Origin: Echiichthys vipera
Lineage: Eukaryota; Chordata; Actinopteri; Perciformes; Trachinidae
Direction of reading: 5' to 3'
DNA: 64,000 nucleotides
NCBI GenBank assembly: GCA_963691815.1
Contig: OY829657.1
Coordinates: 27,099,243-27,163,242, forward strand
The notes under the pieces were generated by a model that was not told where the DNA came from, did not search any database, and saw only the letters and a list, made by a program, of their open reading frames with translations. Shown one piece after another: positions 10,940-23,534 of this stretch (position 1 is its first letter; each line of letters begins with the position of its first letter). Position numbers and translations under genes: made by a program.

Positions 10940-12768
10940 GTTTTCAAGCTAAGACGTCCTCATCAGCGTTTCCAAACGTCTCCATTGTCGGGGCTAGGAA
11001 ATGCAAAGCATGATATCACAAAAGGTACGTAAGCCTACCTGTCTGATAAGACTGAGCGAGGTTCGTATCTGCTTGGTTGTTTACAAAGTTCCCCCTCTCA
11101 GCCGGAACAGAGAAAAAAACGGAGTTTTCAAACTAAGGCGTCCTCAGCAGCGTTTCCAAACGCCTCCATTGTCGGGGCTAGGAAGCACTGGAATAGTGTA
11201 GACGCAAAGCATGATATCACAAAAAGGTATGTCAACCTACCTGTCTGATAAGACTGAGCAACGTGCGTATCTGCGTCGTTGTTTACAAAGTTCTCCCTCC
11301 CAGCCGGACCAGAGAAAAACGCCACAAGGGAGTTTTCAAACTAAGACGTCCTCAGCAGCGTTCCCAAACGTCTCCATTGTCGAGGCGAGGAAACACCGGA
11401 ATAGTGTAGACGCAAAGCATAAGCCTGGTGCAAGAAATATGCGACTTTAAATGAAAATATAGGAGTGTGAACAAAGTCCAAGTGTACATTTGGTTCACAC
11501 TGGTAGACTCTCGCTAACAACTCTAGCTAGCAAGCTCGGCGGTTCGTATCCTCTCGTCTTCAGCTTCGTACTGTTGTAGGACTTCCCTAATTCTCATGTA
11601 CTTTTCAAGTGTGTTTTGTCTCGCCGCCCGCAGCCTTCTCTGGCTTTCTTCTCTAGCTTTTTCTGTCATTGTTTCTGTTTAGAAAACAACGTCACGGAGG
11701 TTCTGCGCAGTCGTGCAATGGTGGCTCCACCCACTTTGAGGTGGTGCCATGAAAAACTCAATTGTGATGGAAAACGACGTGACTGCGACCAAAAGCGATT
11801 GGAGTGGAGTGGGTGGAGAGGTTCACTGTGGGATGGAAAAGAGCCATGAGTGACTGCTTTATGTAGCTTTAGGCAGGTTTGATAAGCGTAGCGTTATTCC
11901 AGCCTACTATGAATGAAGCCTACGGCCATGAAATGAATTCCGATCCCAACTTTCCATAGTAAATGCACACCAATTAAAACAGCCTCCTTCGCGCCGGAGT
12001 TGAACCAGCGACCTAAGGATAACTGCTATCATTTGCCTACAGTCCTCCGCTCTACCAACTGAGCTATCGAAGGGCAGATGAAACAGTACCTTGTTCAAGA
12101 GTTGCATGGACGCTGATACTGATGCTTAGGCAGAGGTTGTCAAGCAAAGACCGAACGTTTTCACTCCTAAACAGTATTTCAAAGTGAAAACAACCTCAGT
12201 CCATGCAAATGTTTTAGCTCTGTATCAGAAATTATCTCTTCCCACATTAACAAGCCTGCAAACCCATATCATGTGACCGTTCATGGACACTGGGCATGCG
12301 TCCGGTATGGCGTTAACAGTATGCAGGTTATCTAACATCCCTCTGCCATTGAATATAATGGGGGATAAATTGAAAATACAGAAACTACTTTGGAGGAAGA
12401 AGAACAATCGCGCATATTAAGACCAGAAATGGAGTGGCTTGGACCAAAGATGAGGTGGAACTGTTACTGAGTCTAACACATGAGTTAAAGTGGTGACAGT
12501 GGTGGAAATCCAACTGGGTGTCTTTGCAAAGCAAATTCAGCGACATATTAGAGCAACACTGGGAGTATAATCCGTCACAGCTGCAAACCATGGCAAAAGG
12601 AGAGGAGAACCCACCCAAGGAGCACTGGAATAGTGTAGACGCAAAGCATGATATCACAAAAAGGTATGTCAACCTAGCTGTCTGATAAGACTGAGCGACG
12701 TGCGTATCTGCGTCATTGTTTACAAAGTTCTCCCTCTCAGCCGGACCAGAGATGAATGGCACAAGGGA
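10940..12768. repeat. Satellite unit 7 (1829 bp)
   Basis: tRNA with T66G. SANT remnant 12419-12663. Shares the atataatgg variant before the SANT remnant with unit 9 only. Confidence 0.95.
11985..12073 (-). tRNA. tRNA-Tyr(GTA), T66G variant (unit 7)
   Basis: T66G replaces the A7-T66 pair at the base of the acceptor stem with A-G. The promoter boxes are intact. Possibly still functional. Confidence 0.85.
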
Positions 12769-14597
12769 GTTTTCAAGCTAAGACGTCCTCATCAGCGTTT
12801 CCAAACGTCTCCATTGTCGGGGCTAGGAAATGCAAAGCATGATATCACAAAAGGTACGTAAGCCTACCTGTCTGATAAGACTGAGCGAGGTTCGTATCTG
12901 CTTGGTTGTTTACAAAGTTCCCCCTCTCAGCCGGAACAGAGAAAAAAACGGAGTTTTCAAACTAAGGCGTCCTCAGCAGCGTTTCCAAACGCCTCCATTG
13001 TCGGGGCTAGGAAGCACTGGAATAGTGTAGACGCAAAGCATGATATCACAAAAAGGTATGTCAACCTACCTGTCTGATAAGACTGAGCAACGTGCGTATC
13101 TGCGTCGTTGTTTACAAAGTTCTCCCTCCCAGCCGGACCAGAGAAAAACGCCACAAGGGAGTTTTCAAACTAAGACGTCCTCAGCAGCGTTCCCAAACGT
13201 CTCCATTGTCGAGGCGAGGAAACACCGGAATAGTGTAGACGCAAAGCATAAGCCTGGTGCAAGAAATATGCGACTTTAAATGAAAATATAGGAGTGTGAA
13301 CAAAGTCCAAGTGTACATTTGGTTCACACTGGTAGACTCTCGCTAACAACTCTAGCTAGCAAGCTCGGCGGTTCGTATCCTCTCATCTTCAGCTTCGTAC
13401 TGTTGTAGGACTTCCCTAATTCTCATGTACTTTTCAAGTGTGTTTTGTCTCGCCGCCCGCAGCCTTCTCTGGCTTTCTTCTCTAGCTTTTTCTGTCATTG
13501 TTTCTGTTTAGAAAACAACGTCACGGAGGTTCTGCGCAGTCGTGCAATGGTGGCTCCACCCACTTTGAGGTGGTGCCATGAAAAACTCAATTGTGATGGA
13601 AAACGACGTGACTGCGACCAAAAGCGATTGGAGTGGAGTGGGTGGAGAGGTTCACTGTGGGATGGAAAAGAGCCATGAGTGACTGCTTTATGTAGCTTTA
13701 GGCAGGTTTGATAAGCGTAGCGTTATTCCAGCCTACTATGAATGAAGCCTACAGCCATGAAATGAATTCCGATCCCAACTTTCCATAGTAAATGCACACC
13801 AATTAAAACAGCCTCCTTCGAGCCGGAGTTGAACCAGCGACCTAAGGATAACTGCTATCATTTGCCTACAGTCCTCCGCTCTACCAACTGAGCTATCGAA
13901 GGGCAGATGAAACAGTACCTTGTTCAAGAGTTGCATGGACGCTGATACTGATGCTTAGGCAGAGGTTGTCAAGCAAAGACCGAACGTTTTCACTCCTAAA
14001 CAGTATTTCAAAGTGAAAACAACCTCAGTCCATGCAAATGTTTTAGCTCTGTATCAGAAATTATCTCTTCCCACATTAACAAGCCTGCAAACCCATATCA
14101 TGTGACCGTTCATGGACACTGGGCATGCGTCCGGTATGGCGTTAACAGTATGCAGGTTATCTAACATCCCTCTGCCATTGAATATCATGGGGGATAAATT
14201 GAAAATACAGAAACTACTTTGGAGGAAGAAGAACAATCGCGCATATTAAGACCAGAAATGGAGTGGCTTGGACCAAAGATGAGGTGGAACTGTTACTGAG
14301 TCTAACACATGAGTTAAAGTGGTGACAGTGGTGGAAATCCAACTGGGTGTCTTTGCAAAGCAAATTCAGCGACATATTAGAGCAACACTGGGAGTATAAT
14401 CCGTCACAGCTGCAAACCATGGCAAAAGGAGAGGAGAACCCACCCAAGGAGCACTGGAATAGTGTAGACGCAAAGCATGATATCACAAAAAGGTATGTCA
14501 ACCTAGCTGTCTGATAAGACTGAGCGACGTGCGTATCTGCGTCATTGTTTACAAAGTTCTCCCTCTCAGCCGGACCAGAGATGAATGGCACAAGGGA
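12769..14597. repeat. Satellite unit 8 (1829 bp)
   Basis: Intact tRNA. SANT remnant 14248-14492. Shares the tctcatcttc variant (about 13381) with units 10 and 12. Confidence 0.95.
13814..13902 (-). tRNA. tRNA-Tyr(GTA), intact (unit 8)
   Basis: Exons, intron, A box, B box and terminator identical to the unit 3 copy. Confidence 0.95.
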
Positions 14598-16426
14598 GTT
14601 TTCAAGCTAAGACGTCCTCATCAGCGTTTCCAAACGTCTCCATTGTCGGGGCTAGGAAATGCAAAGCATGATATCACAAAAGGTACGTAAGCCTACCTGT
14701 CTGATAAGACTGAGCGAGGTTCGTATCTGCTTGGTTGTTTACAAAGTTCCCCCTCTCAGCCGGAACAGAGAAAAAAACAGAGTTTTCAAACTAAGGCGTC
14801 CTCAGCAGCGTTTCCAAACGCCTCCATTGTCGGGGCTAGGAAGCACTGGAATTGTGTAGACGCAAAGCATGATATCACAAAAAGGTATGTCAACCTACCT
14901 GTCTGATAAGACTGAGCAACGTGCGTATCTGCGTCGTTGTTTACAAAGTTCTCCCTCCCAGCCGGACCAGAGAAAAACGCCACAAGGGAGTTTTCAAACT
15001 AAGACGTCCTCAGCAGCGTTCCCAAACGTCTCCATTGTCGAGGCGAGGAAACACCGGAATAGTGTAGACGCAAAGCATAAGCCTGGTGCAAGAAATATGC
15101 GACTTTAAATGAAAATATAGGAGTGTGAACAAAGTCCAAGTGTACATTTGGTTCACACTGGTAGACTCTCGCTAACAACTCTAGCTAGCAAGCTCGGCGG
15201 TTCGTATCCTCTCGTCTTCAGCTTCGTACTGTTGTAGGACTTCCCTAATTCTCATGTACTTTTCAAGTGTGTTTTGTCTCGCCGCCCGCAGCCTTCTCTG
15301 GCTTTCTTCTCTAGCTTTTTCTGTCATTGTTTCTGTTTAGAAAACAACGTCACGGAGGTTCTGCGCAGTCGTGCAATGGTGGCTCCACCCACTTTGAGGT
15401 GGTGCCATGAAAAACTCAATTGTGATGGAAAACGACGTGACTGCGACCAAAAGCGATTGGAGTGGAGTGGGTGGAGAGGTTCACTGTGGGATGGAAAAGA
15501 GCCATGAGTGACTGCTTTATGTAGCTTTAGGCAGGTTTGATAAGCGTAGCGTTATTCCAGCCTACTATGAATGAAGCCTACGGCCATGAAATGAATTCCG
15601 ATCCCAACTTTCCATAGTAAATGCACACCAATTAAAACAGCCTCCTTCGCGCCGGAGTTGAACCAGCGACCTAAGGATAACTGCTATCATTTGCCTACAG
15701 TCCTCCGCTCTACCAACTGAGCTATCGAAGGGCAGATGAAACAGTACCTTGTTCAAGAGTTGCATGGACGCTGATACTGATGCTTAGGCAGAGGTTGTCA
15801 AGCAAAGACCGAACGTTTTCACTCCTAAACAGTATTTCAAAGTGAAAACAACCTCAGTCCATGCAAATGTTTTAGCTCTGTATCAGAAATTATCTCTTCC
15901 CACATTAACAAGCCTGCAAACCCATATCATGTGACCGTTCATGGACACTGGGCATGCGTCCGGTATGGCGTTAACAGTATGCAGGTTATCTAACATCCCT
16001 CTGCCATTGAATATAATGGGGGATAAATTGAAAATACAGAAACTACTTTGGAGGAAGAAGAACAATCGCGCATATTAAGACCAGAAATGGAGTGGCTTGG
16101 ACCAAAGATGAGGTGGAACTGTTACTGAGTCTAACACATGAGTTAAAGTGGTGACAGTGGTGGAAATCCAACTGGGTGTCTTTGCAAAGCAAATTCAGCG
16201 ACATATTAGAGCAACACTGGGAGTATAATCCGTCACAGCTGCAAACCATGGCAAAAGGAGAGGAGAACCCACCCAAGGAGCACTGGAATAGTGTAGACGC
16301 AAAGCATGATATCACAAAAAGGTATGTCAACCTAGCTGTCTGATAAGACTGAGCGACGTGCGTATCTGCGTCATTGTTTACAAAGTTCTCCCTCTCAGCC
16401 GGACCAGAGATGAATGGCACAAGGGA
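14598..16426. repeat. Satellite unit 9 (1829 bp)
   Basis: Second copy of the unit 7 type: T66G tRNA and the atataatgg variant. SANT remnant 16077-16321. Confidence 0.95.
15643..15731 (-). tRNA. tRNA-Tyr(GTA), T66G variant (unit 9)
   Basis: Carries the same T66G change as unit 7, with no other exon change. Confidence 0.85.
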
Positions 16427-18047
16427 GTTTTCAAGCTAAGACGTCCTCATCAGCGTTTCCAAACGTCTCCATTGTCGGGGCTAGGAAATGCAAAGCATGA
16501 TATCACAAAAGGTACGTAAGCCTACCTGTCTGATAAGACTGAGCGAGGTTCGTATCTGCTTGGTTGTTTACAAAGTTCCCCCTCTCAGCCGGAACAGAGA
16601 AAAAAACGGAGTTTTCAAACTAAGGCGTCCTCAGCAGCGTTTCCAAACGTCTCCATTGTCGAGGCGAGGAAACACCGGAATAGTGTAGACGCAAAGCATA
16701 AGCCTGGTGCAAGAAATATGCGACTTTAAATGAAAATATAGGAGTGTGAACAAAGTCCAAGTGTACATTTGGTTCACACTGGTAGACTCTCGCTAACAAC
16801 TCTAGCTAGCAAGCTCGGCGGTTCGTATCCTCTCATCTTCAGCTTCGTACTGTTGTAGGACTTCCCTAATTCTCATGTACTTTTCAAGTGTGTTTTGTCT
16901 CGCCGCCCGCAGCCTTCTCTGGCTTTCTTCTCTAGCTTTTTCTGTCATTGTTTCTGTTTAGAAAACAACGTCACGGAGGTTCTGCGCAGTCGTGCAATGG
17001 TGGCTCCACCCACTTTGAGGTGGTGCCATGAAAAACTCAATTGTGATGGAAAACGACGTGACTGCGACCAAAAGCGATTGGAGTGGAGTGGGTGGAGAGG
17101 TTCACTGTGGGATGGAAAAGAGCCATGAGTGACTGCTTTATGTAGCTTTAGGCAGGTTTGATAAGCGTAGCGTTATTCCAGCCTACTATGAATGAAGCCT
17201 ACGGCCATGAAATGAATTCCGATCCCAACTTTCCATAGTAAATGCACACCAATTAAAACAGCCTCCTTCGAGCCGGAGTTGAACCAGCGACCTAAGGATA
17301 ACTGCTATCATTTGCCTACAGTCCTCCGCTCTACCAACTGAGCTATCGAAGGGCAGATGAAACAGTACCTTGTTCAAGAGTTGCATGGACGCTGATACTG
17401 ATGCTTAGGCAGAGGTTGTCAAGCAAAGACCGAACGTTTTCACTCCTAAACAGTATTTCAAAGTGAAAACAACCTCAGTCCATGCAAATGTTTTAGCTCT
17501 GTATCAGAAATTATCTCTTCCCACATTAACAAGCCTGCAAACCCATATCATGTGACCGTTCATGGACATTGGGCATGCGTCCGGTATGGCGTTAACAGTA
17601 TGCAGGTTATCTAACATCCCTCTGCCATTGAATATCATGGGGGATAAATTGAAAATACAGAAACTACTTTGGAGGAAGAAGAACAATCGCGCATATTAAG
17701 ACCAGAAATGGAGTGGCTTGGACCAAAGATGAGGTGGAACTGTTACTGAGTCTAACACATGAGTTAAAGTGGTGACAGTGGTGGAAATCCAACTGGGTGT
17801 CTTTGCAAAGCAAATTCAGCGACATATTAGAGCAACACTGGGAGTATAATCCGTCACAGCTGCAAACCATGGCAAAAGGAGAGGAGAACCCACCCAAGGA
17901 GCACTGGAATAGTGTAGACGCAAAGCATGATATCACAAAAAGGTATGTCAACCTAGCTGTCTGATAAGACTGAGCGATGTGCGTATCTGCGTCATTGTTT
18001 ACAAAGTTCTCCCTCTCAGCCGGACCAGAGATGAATGGCACAAGGGA
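16427..18047. repeat. Satellite unit 10 (1621 bp, one 208-bp block lost)
   Basis: One block is missing: block B starts normally at about 16611, then switches to block C sequence after the first few dozen bases. This is the product expected from unequal exchange between B and C. Intact tRNA. SANT remnant 17698-17942. Confidence 0.95.
17264..17352 (-). tRNA. tRNA-Tyr(GTA), intact (unit 10)
   Basis: Exons and promoter boxes intact, in the unit that lost a 208-bp block elsewhere. Confidence 0.95.
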
Positions 18048-19876
18048 GTTTTCAAGCTAAGACGTCCTCATCAGCGTTTCCAAACGTCTCCATTGTCGGG
18101 GCTAGGAAATGCAAAGCATGATATCACAAAAGGTACGTAAGCCTACCTGTCTGATAAGACTGAGCGAGGTTCGTATCTGCTTGGTTGTTTACAAAGTTCC
18201 CCCTCTCAGCCGGAACAGAGAAAAAAACGGAGTTTTCAAACTAAGACGTCCTCAGCAGCGTTTCCAAACGCCTCCATTGTCGGGGCTAGGAAGCACTGGA
18301 ATAGTGTAGACGCAAAGCATGATATCACAAAAAGGTATGTCAACCTACCTGTCTGATAAGACTGAGCAACGTGCGTATCTGCGTCGTTGTTTACAAAGTT
18401 CTCCCTCTCAGCCGGACCAGAGAAAAACGCCACAAGGGAGTTTTCAAACTAAGACGTCCTCAGCAGCGTTCCCAAACGTCTCCATTGTCGAGGCGAGGAA
18501 ACACCGGAATAGTGTAGATGCAAAGCATAAGCCTGGTGCAAGAAATATGCGACTTTAAATGAAAATATAGGAGTTTGAACAAAGTCCAAGTGTACATTTG
18601 GTTCACACTGGTAGACTCTCGCTAACAACTCTAGCTAGCAAGCTCGGCGGTTCGTATCCTCTCGTCTTCAGCTTCGTACTGTTGTAGGACTTCCCTAATT
18701 CTCATGTACTTTTCAAGTGTGTTTTGTCTCGCCGCCCGCAGCCTTCTCTGGCTTTCTTCTCTAGCTTTTTCTGTCATTGTTTCTGTTTAGAAAACAACGT
18801 CACGGAGGTTCTGCGCAGTCGTGCAATGGTGGCTCCACCCACTTTGAGGTGGTGCCATGAAAAACTCAATTGTGATGGAAAACGACGTGACTGCGACCAA
18901 AAGCGATTTGAGTGGAGTGGGTGGAGAGGTTCACTGTGGGATGGAAAAGAGCCATGAGTGACTGCTTTATGTAGCTTTAGGCAGGTTTGATAAGCGTAAC
19001 GTTATTCCAGCCTACTATGAATGAAGCCTACGGCCATGAAATGAATTCCGATCCCAACTTTCCATAGTAAATGCACACCAATTAAAACAGCCTCCTTCGA
19101 GCCGGAGTTGAACCAGCGACCTAAGGATAGCTGCTTTCATTTGCCTACAGTCCTCCGCTCTACCAACTGAGCTATCGAAGGGCAGACGAAATGTCACCTT
19201 GTTCAAGAGGTGCATGGACGCTGATACTGATGCTTAGGCAGAGGTTGTCAAGCAAAGACCGAACGTTTTCACTCCTAAACAGTATTTCAAAGTGAAAACA
19301 ACCTCAGTCCATGCAAATGTTTTAGCTCTGTATCAGAAATTATCTCTTCCCACATTAACAAGCCTGCAAACCCATATCATGTGACCGTTCATGGACACTG
19401 GGCATGCGTCCGGTATGGCGTTAACAGTATGCAGGTTATCTAACATCCCTCTGCCATTGAATATCATGGGGGATAAATTGAAAATACAGAAACTACTTTG
19501 GAGGAAGAAGAACAATCGCGCATATTAAGACCAGAAATGGAGTGGCTTGGACCAAAGATGAGGTGGAACTGTTACTGAGTCTAACACATGAGTTAAAGTG
19601 GTGACAGTGGTGGAAATCCAACTGGGTGTCTTTGCAAAGCAAATTCAGCGACATATTAGAGCAACACTGGGAGTATAATCCGTCACAGCTGCAAACCATG
19701 GCAAAAGGAGAGGAGAACCCACCCAAGGAGCACTGGAATAGTGTAGACGCAAAGCATGATATCACAAAAAGGTATGTCAACCTAGCTGTCTGATAAGACT
19801 GAGCGACGTGCGTATCTGCGTCATTGTTTACAAAGTTCTCCCTCTCAGCCGGACCAGAGATGAATGGCACAAGGGA
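18048..19876. repeat. Satellite unit 11 (1829 bp)
   Basis: First unit with the gtagatgc and gagtttgaac variants that dominate later units. tRNA exons are intact with a variant intron. SANT remnant 19527-19771. Confidence 0.95.
19093..19181 (-). tRNA. tRNA-Tyr(GTA), intact exons with variant intron (unit 11)
   Basis: Both differences from the usual sequence lie in the 16-nt intron (plus strand agctgctttc in place of aactgctatc). One of them changes the CAGT that pairs with the anticodon loop to CAGC. The mature tRNA would be unchanged. Confidence 0.93.
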
Positions 19877-21705
19877 GTTTTCAAGCTAAGACGTCCTCAT
19901 CAGCGTTTCCAAACGTCTCCATTGTCGGGGCTAGGAAATGCAAAGCATGATATCACAAAAGGTACGTAAGCCTACCTGTCTGATAAGACTGAGCGAGGTT
20001 CGTATCTGCTTGGTTGTTTACAAAGTTCCCCCTCTCAGCCGGAACAGAGAAAAAAACGGAGTTTTCAAACTAAGGCGTCCTCAGCAGCGTTTCCAAACGC
20101 CTCCATTGTCGGGGCTAGGAAGCACTGGAATAGTGTAGACGCAAAGCATGATATCACAAAAAGGTATGTCAACCTACCTGTCTGATAAGACTGAGCAACG
20201 TGCGTATCTGCGTCGTTGTTTACAAAGTTCTCCCTCCCAGCCGGACCAGAGAAAAACGCCACAAGGGAGTTTTCAAACTAAGACGTCCTCAGCAGCGTTC
20301 CCAAACGTCTCCATTGTCGAGGCGAGGAAACACCGGAATAGTGTAGACGCAAAGCATAAGCCTGGTGCAAGAAATATGCGACTTTAAATGAAAATATAGG
20401 AGTGTGAACAAAGTCCAAGTGTACATTTGGTTCACACTGGTAGACTCTCGCTAACAACTCTAGCTAGCAAGCTCGGCGGTTCGTATCCTCTCATCTTCAG
20501 CTTCGTACTGTTGTAGGACTTCCCTAATTCTCATGTACTTTTCAAGTGTGTTTTGTCTCGCCGCCCGCAGCCTTCTCTGGCTTTCTTCTCTAGCTTTTTC
20601 TGTCATTGTTTCTGTTTAGAAAACAACGTCACGGAGGTTCTGCGCAGTCGTGCAATGGTGGCTCCACCCACTTTGAGGTGGTGCCATGAAAAACTCAATT
20701 GTGATGGAAAACGACGTGACTGCGACCAAAAGCGATTTGAGTGGAGTGGGTGGAGAGGTTCACTGTGGGATGGAAAAGAGCCATGAGTGACTGCTTTATG
20801 TAGCTTTAGGCAGGTTTGATAAGCGTAGCGTTATTCCAGCCTACTATGAATGTAGCCTACAGCCATGAAATGAATTCCGATCCCAACTTTCCATAGTAAA
20901 TGCACACCAATTAAAACAGCCTCCTTCGAGCCGGAGTTGAACCAGCGACCTAAGGATAACTGCTATCATTTGCCTACAGTCCTCCGCTCTACCAACTGAG
21001 CTATCGAAGGGCAGATAAAACGTCATCTTGTTCAAGAGGTGCATGGACGCTGATACTGATGCTTAGGCAGAGGTTGTCAAGCAAAGACCGAACGTTTTCA
21101 CTCCTAAACAGTATTTCAAAGTGAAAACAACCTCAGTCCATGCAAATGTTTTAGCTCTGTATCAGAAATTATCTCTTCCCACATTAACAAGCCTGCAAAC
21201 CCATATCATGTGACCGTTCATGGACACTGGGCATGCGTCCGGTATGGCGTTAACAGTATGCAGGTTATCTAACATCCCTCTGCCATTGAATATCATGGGG
21301 GATAAATTTTAAATACAGAAACTACTTTGGAGGAAGAAGAACAATCGCGCATATTAAGACCAGAAATGGAGTGGCTTGGACCAAAGATGAGGTGGAACTG
21401 TTACTGAGTCTAACACATGAGTTAAAGTGGTGACAGTGGTGGAAATCCAACTGGGTGTCTTTGCAAAGCAAATTCAGCGACATATTAGAGCAACACTGGG
21501 AGTATAATCCGTCACAGCTGCAAACCATGGCAAAAGGAGAGGAGAACCCACCCAAGGAGCACTGGAATAGTGTAGACGCAAAGCATGATATCACAAAAAG
21601 GTATGTCAACCTAGCTGTCTGATAAGACTGAGCGACGTGCGTATCTGCGTCATTGTTTACAAAGTTCTCCCTCTCAGCCGGACCAGAGATGAATGGCACA
21701 AGGGA
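19877..21705. repeat. Satellite unit 12 (1829 bp)
   Basis: Intact tRNA. SANT remnant 21356-21600. A unit-specific gaaa to ttta-type change at about 21308 lies just upstream of the remnant. Confidence 0.95.
20922..21010 (-). tRNA. tRNA-Tyr(GTA), intact (unit 12)
   Basis: No difference from the unit 3 copy in exons or intron. Confidence 0.95.
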
Positions 21706-23534
21706 GTTTTCAAGCTAAGACGTCCTCATCAGCGTTTCCAAACGTCTCCATTGTCGGGGCTAGGAAATGCAAAGCATGATATCACAAAAGGTACGTAAGC
21801 CTACCTGTCTGATAAGACTGAGCGAGGTTCGTATCTGCTTGGTTGTTTACAAAGTTCCCCCTCTCAGCCGGAACAGAGAAAAAAACGGAGTTTTCAAACT
21901 AAGACGTCCTCAGCAGCGTTTCCAAACGCCTCCATTGTCGGGGCTAGGAAGCACTGGAATAGTGTAGACGCAAAGCATGATATCACAAAAAGGTATGTCA
22001 ACCTACCTGTCTGAAAAGACTGAGCAACGTGCGTATCTGCGTCGTTGTTTACAAAGTTCTCCCTCTCAGCCGGACCAGAGAAAAACGCCACAAGGGAGTT
22101 TTCAAACTAAGACGTCCTCAGCAGCGTTCCCAAACGTCTCCATTGTCGAGGCGAGGAAACACCGGAATAGTGTAGATGCAAAGCATAAGCCTGGTGCAAG
22201 AAATATGCGACTTTAAATGAAAATATAGGAGTTTGAACAAAGTCCAAGTGTACATTTGGTTCACACTGGTAGACTCTCGCTAACAACTCTAGCTAGCAAG
22301 ATCGGCGGTTCGTATCCTCTCGTCTTCAGCTTCGTACTGTTGTAGGACTTCCCTAATTCTCATGTACTTTTCAAGTGTGTTTTGTCTCGCCGCCCGCAGC
22401 CTTCTCTGGCTTTCTTCTCTAGCTTTTTCTGTCATTGTTTCTGTTTAGAAAACAACGTCACGGAGGTTCTGCGCAGTCGTGCAATGGTGGCTCCACCCAC
22501 TTTGAGGTGGTGCCATGAAAAACTCAATTGTGATGGAAAAGGACGTGACTGCGACCAAAAGCGATTTGAGTGGAGTGGGTGGAGAGGTTCACTGTGGGAT
22601 GGAAAAGAGCCATGAGTGACTGCTTTATGTAGCTTTGGGCAGGTTTGATAAGCGTAGCGTTATTCCAGCCTACTATGAATGAAGCCTACGGCCATGAAAT
22701 GAATTCCGATCCCAACTTTCCATAGTAAATGCACACCAATTAAAACAGCCTCCTTCGAGCCGGAGTTGAACCAGCGACCTAAGGATAACTGCTATCATTT
22801 GCCTACAGTCCTCCGCTCTACCAACTGAGCTATCGAAGGGCAGATAAAACGTCATCTTGTTCAAGAGGTGCATGGACGCTGATACTGATGCTTAGGCAGA
22901 GGTTGTCAAGCAAAGACCGAACGTTTTCACTCCTAAACAGTATTTCAAAGTGAAAACAACCTCAGTCCATGCAAATGTTTTAGCTCTGTATCAGAAATTA
23001 TCTCTTCCCACATTAACAAGCCTGCAAACCCATATCATGTGACCGTTCATGGACATTGGGCATGCGTCCGGTATGGCGTTAACAGTATGCAGGTTATCTA
23101 ACATCCCTCTGCCATTGAATATCATGGGGGATAAATTGAAAATACAGAAACTACTTTGGAGGAAGAAGAACAATCGCGCATATTAAGACCAGAAATGGAG
23201 TGGCTTGGACCAAAGATGAGGTGGAACTGTTACTGAGTCTAACACATGAGTTAAAGTGGTGACAGTGGTGGAAATCCAACTGGGTGTCTTTGCAAAGCAA
23301 ATTCAGCGACATATTAGAGCAACACTGGGAGTATAATCCGTCACAGCTGCAAACCATGGCAAAAGGAGAGGAGAACCCACCCAAGGAGCACTGGAATAGT
23401 GTAGACGCAAAGCATGATATCACAAAAAGGTATGTCAACCTAGCTGTCTGATAAGACTGAGCGATGTGCGTATCTGCGTCATTGTTTACAAAGTTCTCCC
23501 TCTCAGCCGGACCAGAGATGAATGGCACAAGGGA
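21706..23534. repeat. Satellite unit 13 (1829 bp)
   Basis: Intact tRNA. SANT remnant 23185-23429. Its 5' half has three rare variants (ctgaaaaga at about 22012, aagatcgg at about 22298, and linked changes) otherwise found only in unit 24, 19.1 kb away. Confidence 0.95.
22751..22839 (-). tRNA. tRNA-Tyr(GTA), intact (unit 13)
   Basis: No difference from the unit 3 copy in exons or intron. Confidence 0.95.

Noticed and set aside
16488..16736. Hybrid frame in unit 10 as a new gene
   Set aside because: It results from the 208-bp block deletion that joins block B to block C.
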